A stretch of DNA of 64,000 nt, taken from positions 1-64,000 of the forward strand of contig NZ_LFXA01000013.1 in assembly GCF_001187435.1 (NCBI RefSeq), given 5' to 3'. Made by a program: the position numbers and the translations under genes. Positions 52,103 to 59,737 of this stretch are shown piece after piece. Numbering within the stretch: the first letter of the stretch is position 1; every line of letters begins with the position of its first letter. Under the pieces are notes generated by a model. The model was not told where the DNA came from. It worked only from the letters and a program-made list of their open reading frames with translations, and searched no databases. Source of the stretch: Streptomyces caatingaensis (lineage in GTDB: Bacteria; Actinomycetota; Actinomycetes; Streptomycetales; Streptomycetaceae).

Positions 52103-53620
52103 TCAGCGGTCGCCGGGGGCGGGGGTCTCCCAGGGGCCCCTGCGCCAGCCGTCGAGGTCGTAGTCGTCGAGGCACTCCTGGACGAGGGCCTCGTAGCGGG
52201 CGAGTCCGCCGCGCCGGGTGGCCCACTTGAGGGCGTCGAGGCGGATCTGTTCGCCGTTGCCCGAGTAGTTGCGCTCGTAGAGTTCGTGGCGTCCGCCGAA
52301 CTCGGTGCCGATGGCGTCCCAGCACAGCTTGAGCAGCTTGATCCGGTCGTGGGCGCTGGTGTCGGAGCCGCGGTAGAAGCGGTCGATGAGCGGCCGGAGT
52401 TCGTCGTCGGCCAGGTCGCGGGCGCTGGAGGGGACGGCCAGCGGGGCGCCGCCGAGGGTGGTTTCGAAGATCTCGTGGACGCGGGCCCAGATCTGGGCGT
52501 TGTACATCCGCATCGCGGAGGCGTGTTCGAGGCGGGGGACGACGGTGCCGCCGCTGCCGGGCTCGGGGTCGTGGGCCATGGCGGAGGTGAGGGCGCCGAC
52601 CATGTGGCGCATGGTGATGACCTCGCCGAGGGCGGCCTGGACGCCGCGGAACTCGTCGGTGCCGTTGGCCCGGGTGCCGCGGGCGAGGAGGCCGGCCATC
52701 AGTTCCAGCTTGACGCCGAGGCGGATCCCGTTCTGGTAGTTGTAGAGGTTGGCGAATCCGGAGGTGGCGTAGAAGCCGGTGGCGCGCTCGATGTCGCGGT
52801 GGACGAGGACGTCCTCCCAGGGGATCAGGGCCTCGTCGAGGATGAGGACGGCGTCGTTCTCGTCGAAGCGGCTGCTGAGCGGCGCGTCGAACGGGGTGGC
52901 GTGCCGGTTGGCGTACGGGGTGCGGCAGATGAGCTTGACGCCGGGGTTGTCCATGCGGACGAGGAAGACGAGGGCGAACGCCTCGGCCTTGCCGGGGGCG
53001 AGGGCCGCGGAGCCGACGGGGGCGACGAAGCCGGCGTTGGTGACGGCCGATCCGGTGGCGAGCATCTTGGCGCCGCTGACGACGACGCCGGCGTCGGTCT
53101 CGCGCACGGCGTGGACGAAGACGTCCTCCATGTCGTGGATGGCCCGCTTGCGGTCCACGGGCGGGTTGATGAGGACGTGGTTGAGGTAGAGCGCCTGGCT
53201 CGCGAACTCGCGGTACCAGCGGCGGGCGTTGTCCGCGTACGGGCCGTAGTAGTCGGCGTTGACGCCGAGGCCCGACATGAAGGCGGCCTTGTACTCGGGG
53301 GTGCGGCCGAGGAATCCGTACCCCATGCGCGCCCAGGTGGCGATGGCCTCGCCGGCCTCGGCGAGTTCGGCCGCCGAGCGGCTGGGCTTGAAGAACTTGT
53401 GGGTGCGGATGCCGTGTTCGTCGACGCCGGTGAGGGCGCCGGCGGTGGCCGGGTCGTGGAGCGCGTCGTAGAGGCGGGCCACGGACAGGGCGGAGTTGCG
53501 GAAGGCGGGGTGGCGGGTGACGTCCTTGACGCGCTCGCCGTCGACGAAGACGTTGCGGCCGTCGCGCAGGCTCTCCAGGTAACTGTCGCCCGTCATCAGG
53601 GCGTTGGTGGTGGTGCTCAT
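52103..53620 (-). CDS. HpaB-type flavin-dependent phenol hydroxylase (PvcC-like)
   Basis: A 505-residue large component of the 4-hydroxyphenylacetate 3-hydroxylase group, which adds an ortho hydroxyl to phenols with reduced FAD. Landmarks are SYLESLRDGRNVFVDGERV, VTRHPAFRN, NPPVDRKRA, GAKMLATGSAVTNAGFVAPV and IPWEDVLVHRDIE. In Pseudomonas PvcC, a relative, hydroxylates the isonitrile intermediate made by PvcA/PvcB. The ATG at 53620 overlaps the TGA of the dioxygenase gene (TGATG). FADH2 should come from the flavin reductase at 47672-48199. Confidence 0.9.
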   Translation of the reverse strand: MSTTTNALMTGDSYLESLRDGRNVFVDGERVKDVTRHPAFRNSALSVARLYDALHDPATAGALTGVDEHGIRTHKFFKPSRSAAELAEAGEAIATWARMGYGFLGRTPEYKAAFMSGLGVNADYYGPYADNARRWYREFASQALYLNHVLINPPVDRKRAIHDMEDVFVHAVRETDAGVVVSGAKMLATGSAVTNAGFVAPVGSAALAPGKAEAFALVFLVRMDNPGVKLICRTPYANRHATPFDAPLSSRFDENDAVLILDEALIPWEDVLVHRDIERATGFYATSGFANLYNYQNGIRLGVKLELMAGLLARGTRANGTDEFRGVQAALGEVITMRHMVGALTSAMAHDPEPGSGGTVVPRLEHASAMRMYNAQIWARVHEIFETTLGGAPLAVPSSARDLADDELRPLIDRFYRGSDTSAHDRIKLLKLCWDAIGTEFGGRHELYERNYSGNGEQIRLDALKWATRRGGLARYEALVQECLDDYDLDGWRRGPWETPAPGDR

Positions 53621-54471
53621 CACTTCACCAGCCCGGGGTTGGCCAGCGGCGGGTTGCCGTGGACCTGTACGCGGCGCAGGTGGCGGGGGGCGCCGCTGGT
53701 GAAGGCGTTGCGGCCGTGCAGCAGCGTGTAGTTGTCGGTGAAGACCAGGTCGCCGGTCTGCCAGGCGTGGGCGTAGAGGTGCTCGGGGTCGTAGAGGGCG
53801 GCCCGCAGGGTGCGGTGCACCTCGGCGATGCCGGCGTCGTCGAGGCCGGTGAACGTCAGGTCGGGGTGGTTGACGAAGTCCTGGTCGTCGGCGGCGGTGG
53901 GTTCGTTGTAGCGGATGACCGGGGTGCCGGTGACCGGGTGGGTGGTCACGATCGGCGAGACGGTGACGCTGTCGTAGAACTCCATGGCCCGGTGGTAGGT
54001 GCCGGTGACCCGCGCCCACTGCTCGACGGTGCGCGGGTCGGTGCGCTCCAGCACGCGGGGGGTGTGGGAGAAGGTGGTCTCTCCGCCGTTGTCCACGCCC
54101 GGGGCGTGGACGCACTGGAAGACCTGGAACTCGGGTATGTGGTCGCGGTACATGCCGTCCCAGTGCATGGGCATGTAGCTGGAGTCGAAGATGTGGTCCT
54201 CGGGCTGTTCCTTCTCGACGAGTTCGAGGACGGTGCCGAAGGGCCACTGGGCGAGCTCGCCCCAGCTCTCGCAGTAGGCGGAGAACTGGCCGGCGCTGTC
54301 GAAGGAGTCGAAGCCGCGCAGGAGGACGAGGTGGTGCTCCCGGACGAGGGCGCGCAGGGCCTCGACGGGGACCTCGCGGACGTGCGTGCCGGGGACGGTC
54401 GCGTGCAGGGCGAGGCCGAACGGGGTGACGGGCTCGACGGCCCAGCGGCTGTCGGTGGCCGGTGTGCTCAT
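53620..54471 (-). CDS. isnB: Fe(II)/2-oxoglutarate oxygenase, PvcB/IsnB-like
   Basis: A 283-residue TauD-superfamily enzyme. Metal ligands are His103 and Asp105 (PMHWDGMY) and His252 (YTLLHGRNAF); Arg266/267 (HLRRVQVHGN) should hold 2-oxoglutarate. Next to an isonitrile synthase, the expected activity is oxidative decarboxylation of tyrosine isonitrile to a vinyl isonitrile, or desaturation as in PvcB. ATG at 54471 is preceded by AGGAACACC-type pairing and lies 19 bp after the synthase gene. The overlap with the hydroxylase gene indicates tight coupling. Confidence 0.88.
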   Translation of the reverse strand: MSTPATDSRWAVEPVTPFGLALHATVPGTHVREVPVEALRALVREHHLVLLRGFDSFDSAGQFSAYCESWGELAQWPFGTVLELVEKEQPEDHIFDSSYMPMHWDGMYRDHIPEFQVFQCVHAPGVDNGGETTFSHTPRVLERTDPRTVEQWARVTGTYHRAMEFYDSVTVSPIVTTHPVTGTPVIRYNEPTAADDQDFVNHPDLTFTGLDDAGIAEVHRTLRAALYDPEHLYAHAWQTGDLVFTDNYTLLHGRNAFTSGAPRHLRRVQVHGNPPLANPGLVK

Positions 54472-54490
54472 GGTGTTCCTCCGGTGGGTG

Positions 54491-55447
54491 TCAGGCGGCG
54501 CGGGACGCGGCCGGGGCGAGGACGTAGTGGCTGGGGCGGCCGTCGACGTGCCGGAGCACGGCTCCGGCCGCCTCGGCCTCGGCGCGCTTCATCAGCGTGA
54601 AGCCGTCGCCGGTGTCGACCACGACGCTGTGCCAGGGGGTGAGCCAGGCGTCGGGGGTGTCGGCGAGCAGGATGCCGATCTTCCCCGTGGAGCAGGGCTG
54701 GGGGTGGATCGACAGGCGCACCGCGGCGGGGAACAGCTCCAGGAGCAGGTCGCCCCAGGCGCGGCTGCGCTGGATGACGCGGTAGGCCAGGTCGCGGCAC
54801 TTGCGCTGGAGGGCGGAGCGGGTGCCGGTCCACTGCGGGCCGGACAGGTCCTCCAGCATGAAGCGGGTGATGCCCCGGTACATGGCGAGCGGGGCGCCGC
54901 CCGCCCGCACCTCCTCGCGCAGGGCGTCGAGGGTCGGGGCGTAGCCGGTGGAGAGCAGGTCGCGCATGCCCTCGTGGGTGGAGCCGGGGTGGACGTCGTC
55001 GAGGGTGAACTGCCGCAGGTGCCGCGCCCCGATGTCCTTGATCATGCGGTCGATGCCGGTGACGTAGGCGGTGACGTCGTGGTCGGGGACGCCGAGGAGG
55101 TCGTTGAAGACCCGGCCGTCGGAGCAGATGCGGATGACGGCCCCGGGCTCGTGGAGCGCGGCGATGCGCTCGCCGAGCGAGTCGAGGAACCGCAGGGCGA
55201 GTTCCTCGGCCAGGTCGGGCAGGGGGCCCAGGACCTTGGCCGGGTTGGGGGACTTCGTGGGGAACGCCGGCAGGACGAACTCGATGGGCCGGCCGCTCTC
55301 GACGGCCTGCCGGACCGCGTCCAGGTGATGTGCGGCGCACTTCGGGCAGATGTCGCCGTCGCAGCCGGCGTCGCGCGTTCTGCGCTGGTGGGCCAGGATC
55401 TCGTGGACGATGCGTGCGGCGGTATCGGGTGCGGCGTGATCGGACAC
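54491..55447 (-). CDS. isnA: Isonitrile (isocyanide) synthase, PvcA/IsnA family
   Basis: A 318-residue enzyme that converts the amino group of tyrosine or tryptophan to an isonitrile using a pentose phosphate carbon. Family landmarks: EFVLPAFPTKSPNPAKVLGP, ICSDGRVFNDLLGVPDHDV, YRGITRFMLEDL and LSIHPQPCSTGKIGILL. An N-terminal cysteine cluster (Cys29, Cys34, Cys37, His40/41) could bind metal; related sequences carry a similar CxxC. GTG at 55447 with GGGAGG upstream. It is the first gene of the operon, and the neighbouring phenol hydroxylase favours tyrosine as substrate. Confidence 0.9.
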   Translation of the reverse strand: MSDHAAPDTAARIVHEILAHQRRTRDAGCDGDICPKCAAHHLDAVRQAVESGRPIEFVLPAFPTKSPNPAKVLGPLPDLAEELALRFLDSLGERIAALHEPGAVIRICSDGRVFNDLLGVPDHDVTAYVTGIDRMIKDIGARHLRQFTLDDVHPGSTHEGMRDLLSTGYAPTLDALREEVRAGGAPLAMYRGITRFMLEDLSGPQWTGTRSALQRKCRDLAYRVIQRSRAWGDLLLELFPAAVRLSIHPQPCSTGKIGILLADTPDAWLTPWHSVVVDTGDGFTLMKRAEAEAAGAVLRHVDGRPSHYVLAPAASRAA

Positions 55448-55459
55448 CGCGCCTCCCTT

Positions 55460-55477
55460 CGTGGACTGGGATCCACG
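55460..55477. promoter_or_regulatory. Dyad in the leader of the isonitrile operon
   Basis: CGTGGA and TCCACG separated by 6 bases, 13 bp before the isnA start codon and overlapping the space in front of its ribosome site. Possible operator or leader hairpin. Confidence 0.4.
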
Positions 55478-55519
55478 GTGGTGCGCGGGCGCATGAGAAA
55501 CGCATATGGCGGTGGGCGG

Positions 55520-55559
55520 GGGGTGCTGTGCCCGGGCCCTCCCCCGGCGGGGGCACCCC
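55520..55559. terminator. Nested hairpin after the SARP gene
   Basis: CCCCC-GGC-GGGGG (55541-55553) lies inside longer arms GGGGTGC / GCACCCC. It falls just after the regulator stop (55569, minus) and before the isnA promoter, and probably insulates the two. Confidence 0.5.
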
Positions 55560-55568
55560 GACGGGGCG

Positions 55569-58493
55569 TCAGGACGCGCTCATCGACGCCACCGCCGACC
55601 GGGCCGCGTCCAGTTCCAGCCGGGCCCGCTCGGTCCAGACCGGCATCCGGAGCCGCCGGAAACCGGCGAGCCCCTCACCGAAGTGCCCCGCGGCACGCCC
55701 CGCATCCCCCAGAGCCGCGTGGGTGCGGCCGAGCCAGTAGTGGGCGAGCGCCTCGCCGCGCAGCTCCCCCAGCTCCGTGAAGACCGCCACCGCCTCACCG
55801 AGCGGCCCGAGCGCCCGCGGGGCCTGGTCGGGCCCGAGGCCGACGTGGAGCCGGCCCATGGTCAGGAGGGTGTACGCCTCGCCGGGCCGGTGCCGCAGCA
55901 ACCGGTACTCGGCGAGGGCCCGGTGCAGATGGCGCGCGGCGCGGCCGAAGCGGCCGTGGCCGATCTCGGCGACGGCGAGGAGTTGGAGGACGTCGGCCAA
56001 CAGCAGCGGATGCCCGAGGCGTTCGGCCGCGGCCAGGGCGGCCTCCCCGGCCTCGATGGCCTCGGCCTCGCGCTGCCGGCACACCAGGGCGTAGCCGAGG
56101 CTGCGCAGGGCGGTGACGCGGCCGTGTGCGTCGCCGAGGCGTTCGAGGACGGCGGCGGCCGACGCGGCGTCCTCGTAGGCGAGTTCGGCCATGCCGCGGT
56201 CGGCGAGGGCGAAGCTGCGGTGGACGCGCAGCAGCGCGGCGTGGCGCTCCTCCCCCAGTGCGTCGAGCTGGTCGATGGCGGCGGCGAAGCGGCCGGCCGC
56301 GTCGTCGACGCGGCCGCGGGCCGCGGCGGCGCGAGCCAGGGAGCCCTGGGCGACGGCGGCGGCGACGGGGTCGTCGTCGGCGGTGGCGCGCTCGCGGGCG
56401 GCCCGGGCGACACGCTCCCACTCGTCCCACCAGTTGCGCAGGTGGCAGACGTTCTCCATGGCGGCGGCGAGGGCGGCCGCCTGGGCGCCGTAGCCGGAGT
56501 CGGCGGCGAACTCGACGGCGGTGACGAGGTTGGTGCGTTCGCTCTCCAGCCAGCCGAACGGGTCGACGGTGCCGCCCCGGAGGAGGTCGGCGGGGCCGCC
56601 GCGGACGAGGCGGTCGCCGGCCGTGCGCAGCCGCAGGAGCCAGCCGTCGAGGACGCGGGCGACGGCGGCGCGGCGCCAGGCGGGGGGTTCCTCGGCGAGG
56701 GCGCGTTCGGCGGCGTGGGCGTGGAGGGCGTCGTGCATGCGGTAACGGGGCTGGCCCTGGGCGTCGATGGCGCAGACCTGTATCAGGTGGGCGTCGAGCA
56801 GGGCGTCGGCGAGGAGGTCGGTGTCGGGTTCGTCGAGCAGGGCGGCGAGGACCCAGCCGGGGAACTCGGGCGAGGGCAGCAGGCCGAGGGCGCGGAAGGC
56901 CCAGGCGGCGTCGGGGCCGAGGCCCTGGTAGCCGGCGGCGGCCGCGGCGGGTACGGCGCCGTCGTGCCGTGCGGCGTGGAGCGCGTCCGCGAGGGCGGCG
57001 AGGGGCAGGTCGGGGTGGGCGGCGAGTCGTGCCCCGGCGACGCGCAGGGCGAGCGGGAGGCCGGCGCAGGCGGTCAGCAGCCGCCGGGTGGCGTCGGGTT
57101 CGGCGTCCAGGCGGCGGCAGTCGGTGAGGCGGCGGAGCAGGGCCTGGGCCTCCTCGTCGTCGAGCGGGGGGACGTCGACGAGGTGGGCGCCGTCCAGTCC
57201 GTCGAGCCGGGTGGTGCTGGTGACCAGGACGGCGCTGCGGGAGGAGCCGGGCAGCAGGGGGCGGATCTGGGCGGCGTCGCGGGCGTCGTCGAGCACGAGC
57301 AGGACCTGACGGCCGCACAGCAGCGAGCGGAACATGGCGGCGCGGTCGACGGTCGCCTCGGGCAGGGAGGAGCCGGCGACGCCGAGGCTGAGGAGCAGGT
57401 CGGAGAGGAGGGCGCCGGGCGGGCGGCGGGTGCCGCGCGCGCCGTCGAGGCGCAGGAAGAGCTGGCCGTCGGGGAAGGCGTGGCGCAGCAGGTGGGCGAT
57501 GCGGGTGGCGAGGGCGGTCTTGCCGGTGCCGGAGGGTCCGGTGAGGACGACGACGGGGGTGGTGGCCGGTGAGGGGGCGTGGGCCGCGCCGGCGGCCGGC
57601 TCCAGGAGGGCGGCGGCGCGGGACATGACGAGGTGTCGCCCCGTGAAGTCGGGGGTGTCGAGGGGGAGTTGGCTGACGGTGCGCCAGGCGGGGGCGGTGC
57701 GGGCGGGGGGTACGGGGGCGGGGGTGCGGCCGAGGGCGGGGTCGCGGGTGAGGATGGCGCGGTGCAGGCGGCGCAGTTCGGTGCCGGGTTCCAGGCCGAG
57801 CTCGTCGCGGAGGGCGGTGCGGGCGCGGGTGTAGGAGGCGAGGGCGTCGCCGGGGCGGCCGCAGCGGTACTGGGCGAGCATCAGCTTGGCCCACAGGGAC
57901 TCGCGCAGCGGGTGACGGGCCGTCTGGGCCTGGAGGGGGGCGACGGCTTCGAGGTGCTGGCCGAGCGCGAGGCGGGCCTCGGCGTGGCCCTCGAAGGCGA
58001 CGAGCCGGGCTTCCTCCAGGCGGGCGGCCTCGATGTGGAGGGCCTCGTGGTGGGCGACGCGGTCGAAGGCGTCGCCGCGCCAGAGGTCCAGGGCCTGTCC
58101 CAGCCGGGCGGCGGCGGCGCGGTGTTCGCCGGCGGCGAGGGCCTCGCGGCCGCGTCCGGTCAGGTCCTCGAAGGTGTCGAGGTCCAATTCGCCGGGGTGG
58201 ACGCGGAGTTCGTAGCCGCGGTGCCCCATGCTCAACCGCTCCTCCCCGGCTGCCCGGTTGAGCACCCTGCGCAGCGCGGCGACGTAGTTGCGGATGTTGG
58301 CCTGGGCGGACGCCGGGGGGTGCTCGCCCCACAGGGCGTCGCACAGGCGCTCCCCGGGGACGGGGGTGTTGGCGTGCAGGAGCAGGGTGGCCAGCAGGGT
58401 CCGCTGCTTCGATCCGCCGAGCGGCAGGGCACGGCCGTCGGCGACGACCTCCAGGGGCCCGAGCACCTTGAACCGGACGCGCGGAGCCTCCAC
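55569..58493 (-). CDS. SARP-NB-ARC-TPR regulator (AfsR/DnrI-like)
   Basis: A 974-residue activator. Residues 1-100 are the OmpR-type winged helix (KVLGPLEVVADGRALPLGGS, then ANIRNYVAALRRVLN). About 105-250 is the BTAD domain (ALDLWRGDAFDRV, RHPLRESLWAKLMLAQYRCG, DELGLEPGTELRRLH). The NB-ARC ATPase has Walker A LTGPSGTGKTAL and Walker B VLLVLDDARD, and the C-terminal third is TPR helices. Such large SARPs are usually cluster-situated activators responding to an unknown signal. GTG at 58493. Adjacent to and co-oriented with the isonitrile operon, it is its probable activator. Confidence 0.9.
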   Translation of the reverse strand: MEAPRVRFKVLGPLEVVADGRALPLGGSKQRTLLATLLLHANTPVPGERLCDALWGEHPPASAQANIRNYVAALRRVLNRAAGEERLSMGHRGYELRVHPGELDLDTFEDLTGRGREALAAGEHRAAAARLGQALDLWRGDAFDRVAHHEALHIEAARLEEARLVAFEGHAEARLALGQHLEAVAPLQAQTARHPLRESLWAKLMLAQYRCGRPGDALASYTRARTALRDELGLEPGTELRRLHRAILTRDPALGRTPAPVPPARTAPAWRTVSQLPLDTPDFTGRHLVMSRAAALLEPAAGAAHAPSPATTPVVVLTGPSGTGKTALATRIAHLLRHAFPDGQLFLRLDGARGTRRPPGALLSDLLLSLGVAGSSLPEATVDRAAMFRSLLCGRQVLLVLDDARDAAQIRPLLPGSSRSAVLVTSTTRLDGLDGAHLVDVPPLDDEEAQALLRRLTDCRRLDAEPDATRRLLTACAGLPLALRVAGARLAAHPDLPLAALADALHAARHDGAVPAAAAAGYQGLGPDAAWAFRALGLLPSPEFPGWVLAALLDEPDTDLLADALLDAHLIQVCAIDAQGQPRYRMHDALHAHAAERALAEEPPAWRRAAVARVLDGWLLRLRTAGDRLVRGGPADLLRGGTVDPFGWLESERTNLVTAVEFAADSGYGAQAAALAAAMENVCHLRNWWDEWERVARAARERATADDDPVAAAVAQGSLARAAAARGRVDDAAGRFAAAIDQLDALGEERHAALLRVHRSFALADRGMAELAYEDAASAAAVLERLGDAHGRVTALRSLGYALVCRQREAEAIEAGEAALAAAERLGHPLLLADVLQLLAVAEIGHGRFGRAARHLHRALAEYRLLRHRPGEAYTLLTMGRLHVGLGPDQAPRALGPLGEAVAVFTELGELRGEALAHYWLGRTHAALGDAGRAAGHFGEGLAGFRRLRMPVWTERARLELDAARSAVASMSAS

Positions 58494-58670
58494 CGCAGGA
58501 CCGCCTTTCTGCTGGCCTCACGAGAGCGGTCGTGCGCGCACTGCCGTTCGTGATTCGGAACAATGGTCAGGACGACAACCTTAGGGTCTGTCCGGTGCGA
58601 CTCCCTCCTCTTGTGCGCCGCCGCCCGGCGCGCGGAGGGCGCAGGGCCGGGCCCCTGACTCAGGTGATGC
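58494..58670. other. Upstream region of the SARP gene
   Basis: Contains a relatively AT-rich stretch at about 58550-58590, the likely SARP promoter on the minus strand. No gene seen here; the remnants below follow. Confidence 0.45.
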
Positions 58671-58828
58671 GCTTTTCTGGAGCTGGAGGGCCGCCGCTTC
58701 GAGGTCAGGGGCGGCCCCGAGGCCCTGCCCGACCGCCATTACCTGTGGCAGGCCGGACACCGGGCGACCCTCGGCGGCGTCCTGCTCTTCCCGCACGAGC
58801 ACGTGTGGACCGCCGACGCCCCCCGCCC
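58671..58828 (+). pseudogene. Remnant of an MBL-fold metallo-hydrolase
   Basis: One frame reads LELEGRRFEVRGGPEALPDR, HYLWQAGHRATLGGVLLF and HEHVWTADAPR, which resembles an internal stretch of an actinobacterial MBL-fold hydrolase. It is preceded by an in-frame stop at 58665-58667, has no start or ribosome site, lacks the HxHxDH metal motif and runs directly into the next remnant. Assignment is by recalled similarity. Confidence 0.45.
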
Positions 58829-58991
58829 CGGCCGACGTGGTGCGCCGCCAGTACCTCGCCTCGGCCGCCGGCGACCTCGACGCCCTGCGGGCCACCCTCG
58901 CCCCGGACGTGGAGTGGACCGAGATGGCCGGCTTCCCGCTCGTGGAGAGCAGTTCGTGGACACCGCGAAGGTGCGCGACGCCATGCGCTGA
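58828..58991 (+). pseudogene. Remnant of a SnoaL-like (NTF2-fold) protein
   Basis: The first part reads PADVVRRQYLASAAGDLDAL then RATLAPDVEWTEMAGFPLVE, the N terminus of a SnoaL-like protein. In a second frame the sequence ends GEQFVDTAKVRDAMR before TGA at 58989, a typical C terminus of the same family. About 70-80 central residues are missing and the frame has shifted at about 58945, so this is an internal deletion derivative, not a gene. Confidence 0.6.
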
Positions 58992-59024
58992 ACCCCCGTC
59001 GCGCCGGCGGGACGTCGGCGCCCC

Positions 59025-59687
59025 TCAGTCCCGCGCCCACAGCGAGCGCACATGCCCCAGGTGCCGGGTCATGCACGCCTCGGCGGCCTGCGCGTCGCCC
59101 GCGAGCATCAGCTCCAGGAGTTCGAGGTGTTCCTCGGCGGAGGGGATGAGTTCGCCGCGCTCGTCCAGGCCGGTCAGGCCGTAGAGGCGGGAGCGCTTGC
59201 GCAGGTCGCCGACGGTTTCCACCAGGCGTTCGTTGCCGGCGAGGCCGAGGAGGGTGAGGTGGAAGCGGCGGTCGGCCTCCAGGTAGCCGATGAGGTCGTG
59301 GTCGCGGGCGGCGCGCACGATCTCCTCGGCGACGGGGCGGAGGGCCTCCAGGTCCGCGCGGGCCGCGGTGCGGGTGATCCGGCCGGTCATCGGGACCTCG
59401 ATGAGCAGCCGGATCTCGGTGTACTGGTCGAGGTCGCGCTCGTCGACCTCGGTGACGCGGAAGCCCTTGTTGCGGACGGGCTCGACGAGGCCCTCGCGCG
59501 CCAGGTCGAGCATCGCCTCGCGCACGGGGGTGGCGGAGATGCCGAAGTCCTCGGCGAGGCCGGGCGCCGAGTAGACCTCGCCCGGCCGGAGTTCACCGGA
59601 GATCAGGGCGGCCCGCAGGGCGTGCGCCACCTGGTCGCGCAGGCGTTCCGTGGCGGTGATCGGTGCGCGGCGCTGCAGTCGCCCCAT
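59025..59687 (-). CDS. GntR/FCD-family regulator of the hydroxyproline operon
   Basis: A 220-residue FadR-subfamily repressor. The winged helix has LRAALISGELRPGEVYSAPG and LAEDFGISATPVREAMLDLA, followed by an all-helical FCD ligand domain with the metal-binding His residues in RRFHLTLLGLAGN, EEHLELLELM and RHLGHVRSLW. ATG at 59687 after GGAGGGA. It is the last gene of the hydroxyproline operon, 41 bp after the aldehyde dehydrogenase gene, with a candidate operator in that gap. Confidence 0.87.
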   Translation of the reverse strand: MGRLQRRAPITATERLRDQVAHALRAALISGELRPGEVYSAPGLAEDFGISATPVREAMLDLAREGLVEPVRNKGFRVTEVDERDLDQYTEIRLLIEVPMTGRITRTAARADLEALRPVAEEIVRAARDHDLIGYLEADRRFHLTLLGLAGNERLVETVGDLRKRSRLYGLTGLDERGELIPSAEEHLELLELMLAGDAQAAEACMTRHLGHVRSLWARD

Positions 59688-59722
59688 GGACTTCCCTCCG
59701 TGTGCCGGCGAAGTCCCAGCGT

Positions 59723-59737
59723 ACAATGTCACGTTGT
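59723..59737. promoter_or_regulatory. Candidate GntR operator
   Basis: ACAATGT-C-ACGTTGT is a near-perfect 15-bp dyad (6 of 7 pairs) of the form bound by FCD-type GntR proteins. It covers the stop codon of the aldehyde dehydrogenase gene and lies 36-50 bp before the regulator start, suggesting autoregulation. Confidence 0.55.

Noticed and set aside
50124..52325. Asparagine synthase starting upstream of 52079
   Set aside because: The enzyme needs Cys as residue 2, which fixes the start at the MCG codon at 52079; the extra N terminus overlaps the hydroxylase gene.
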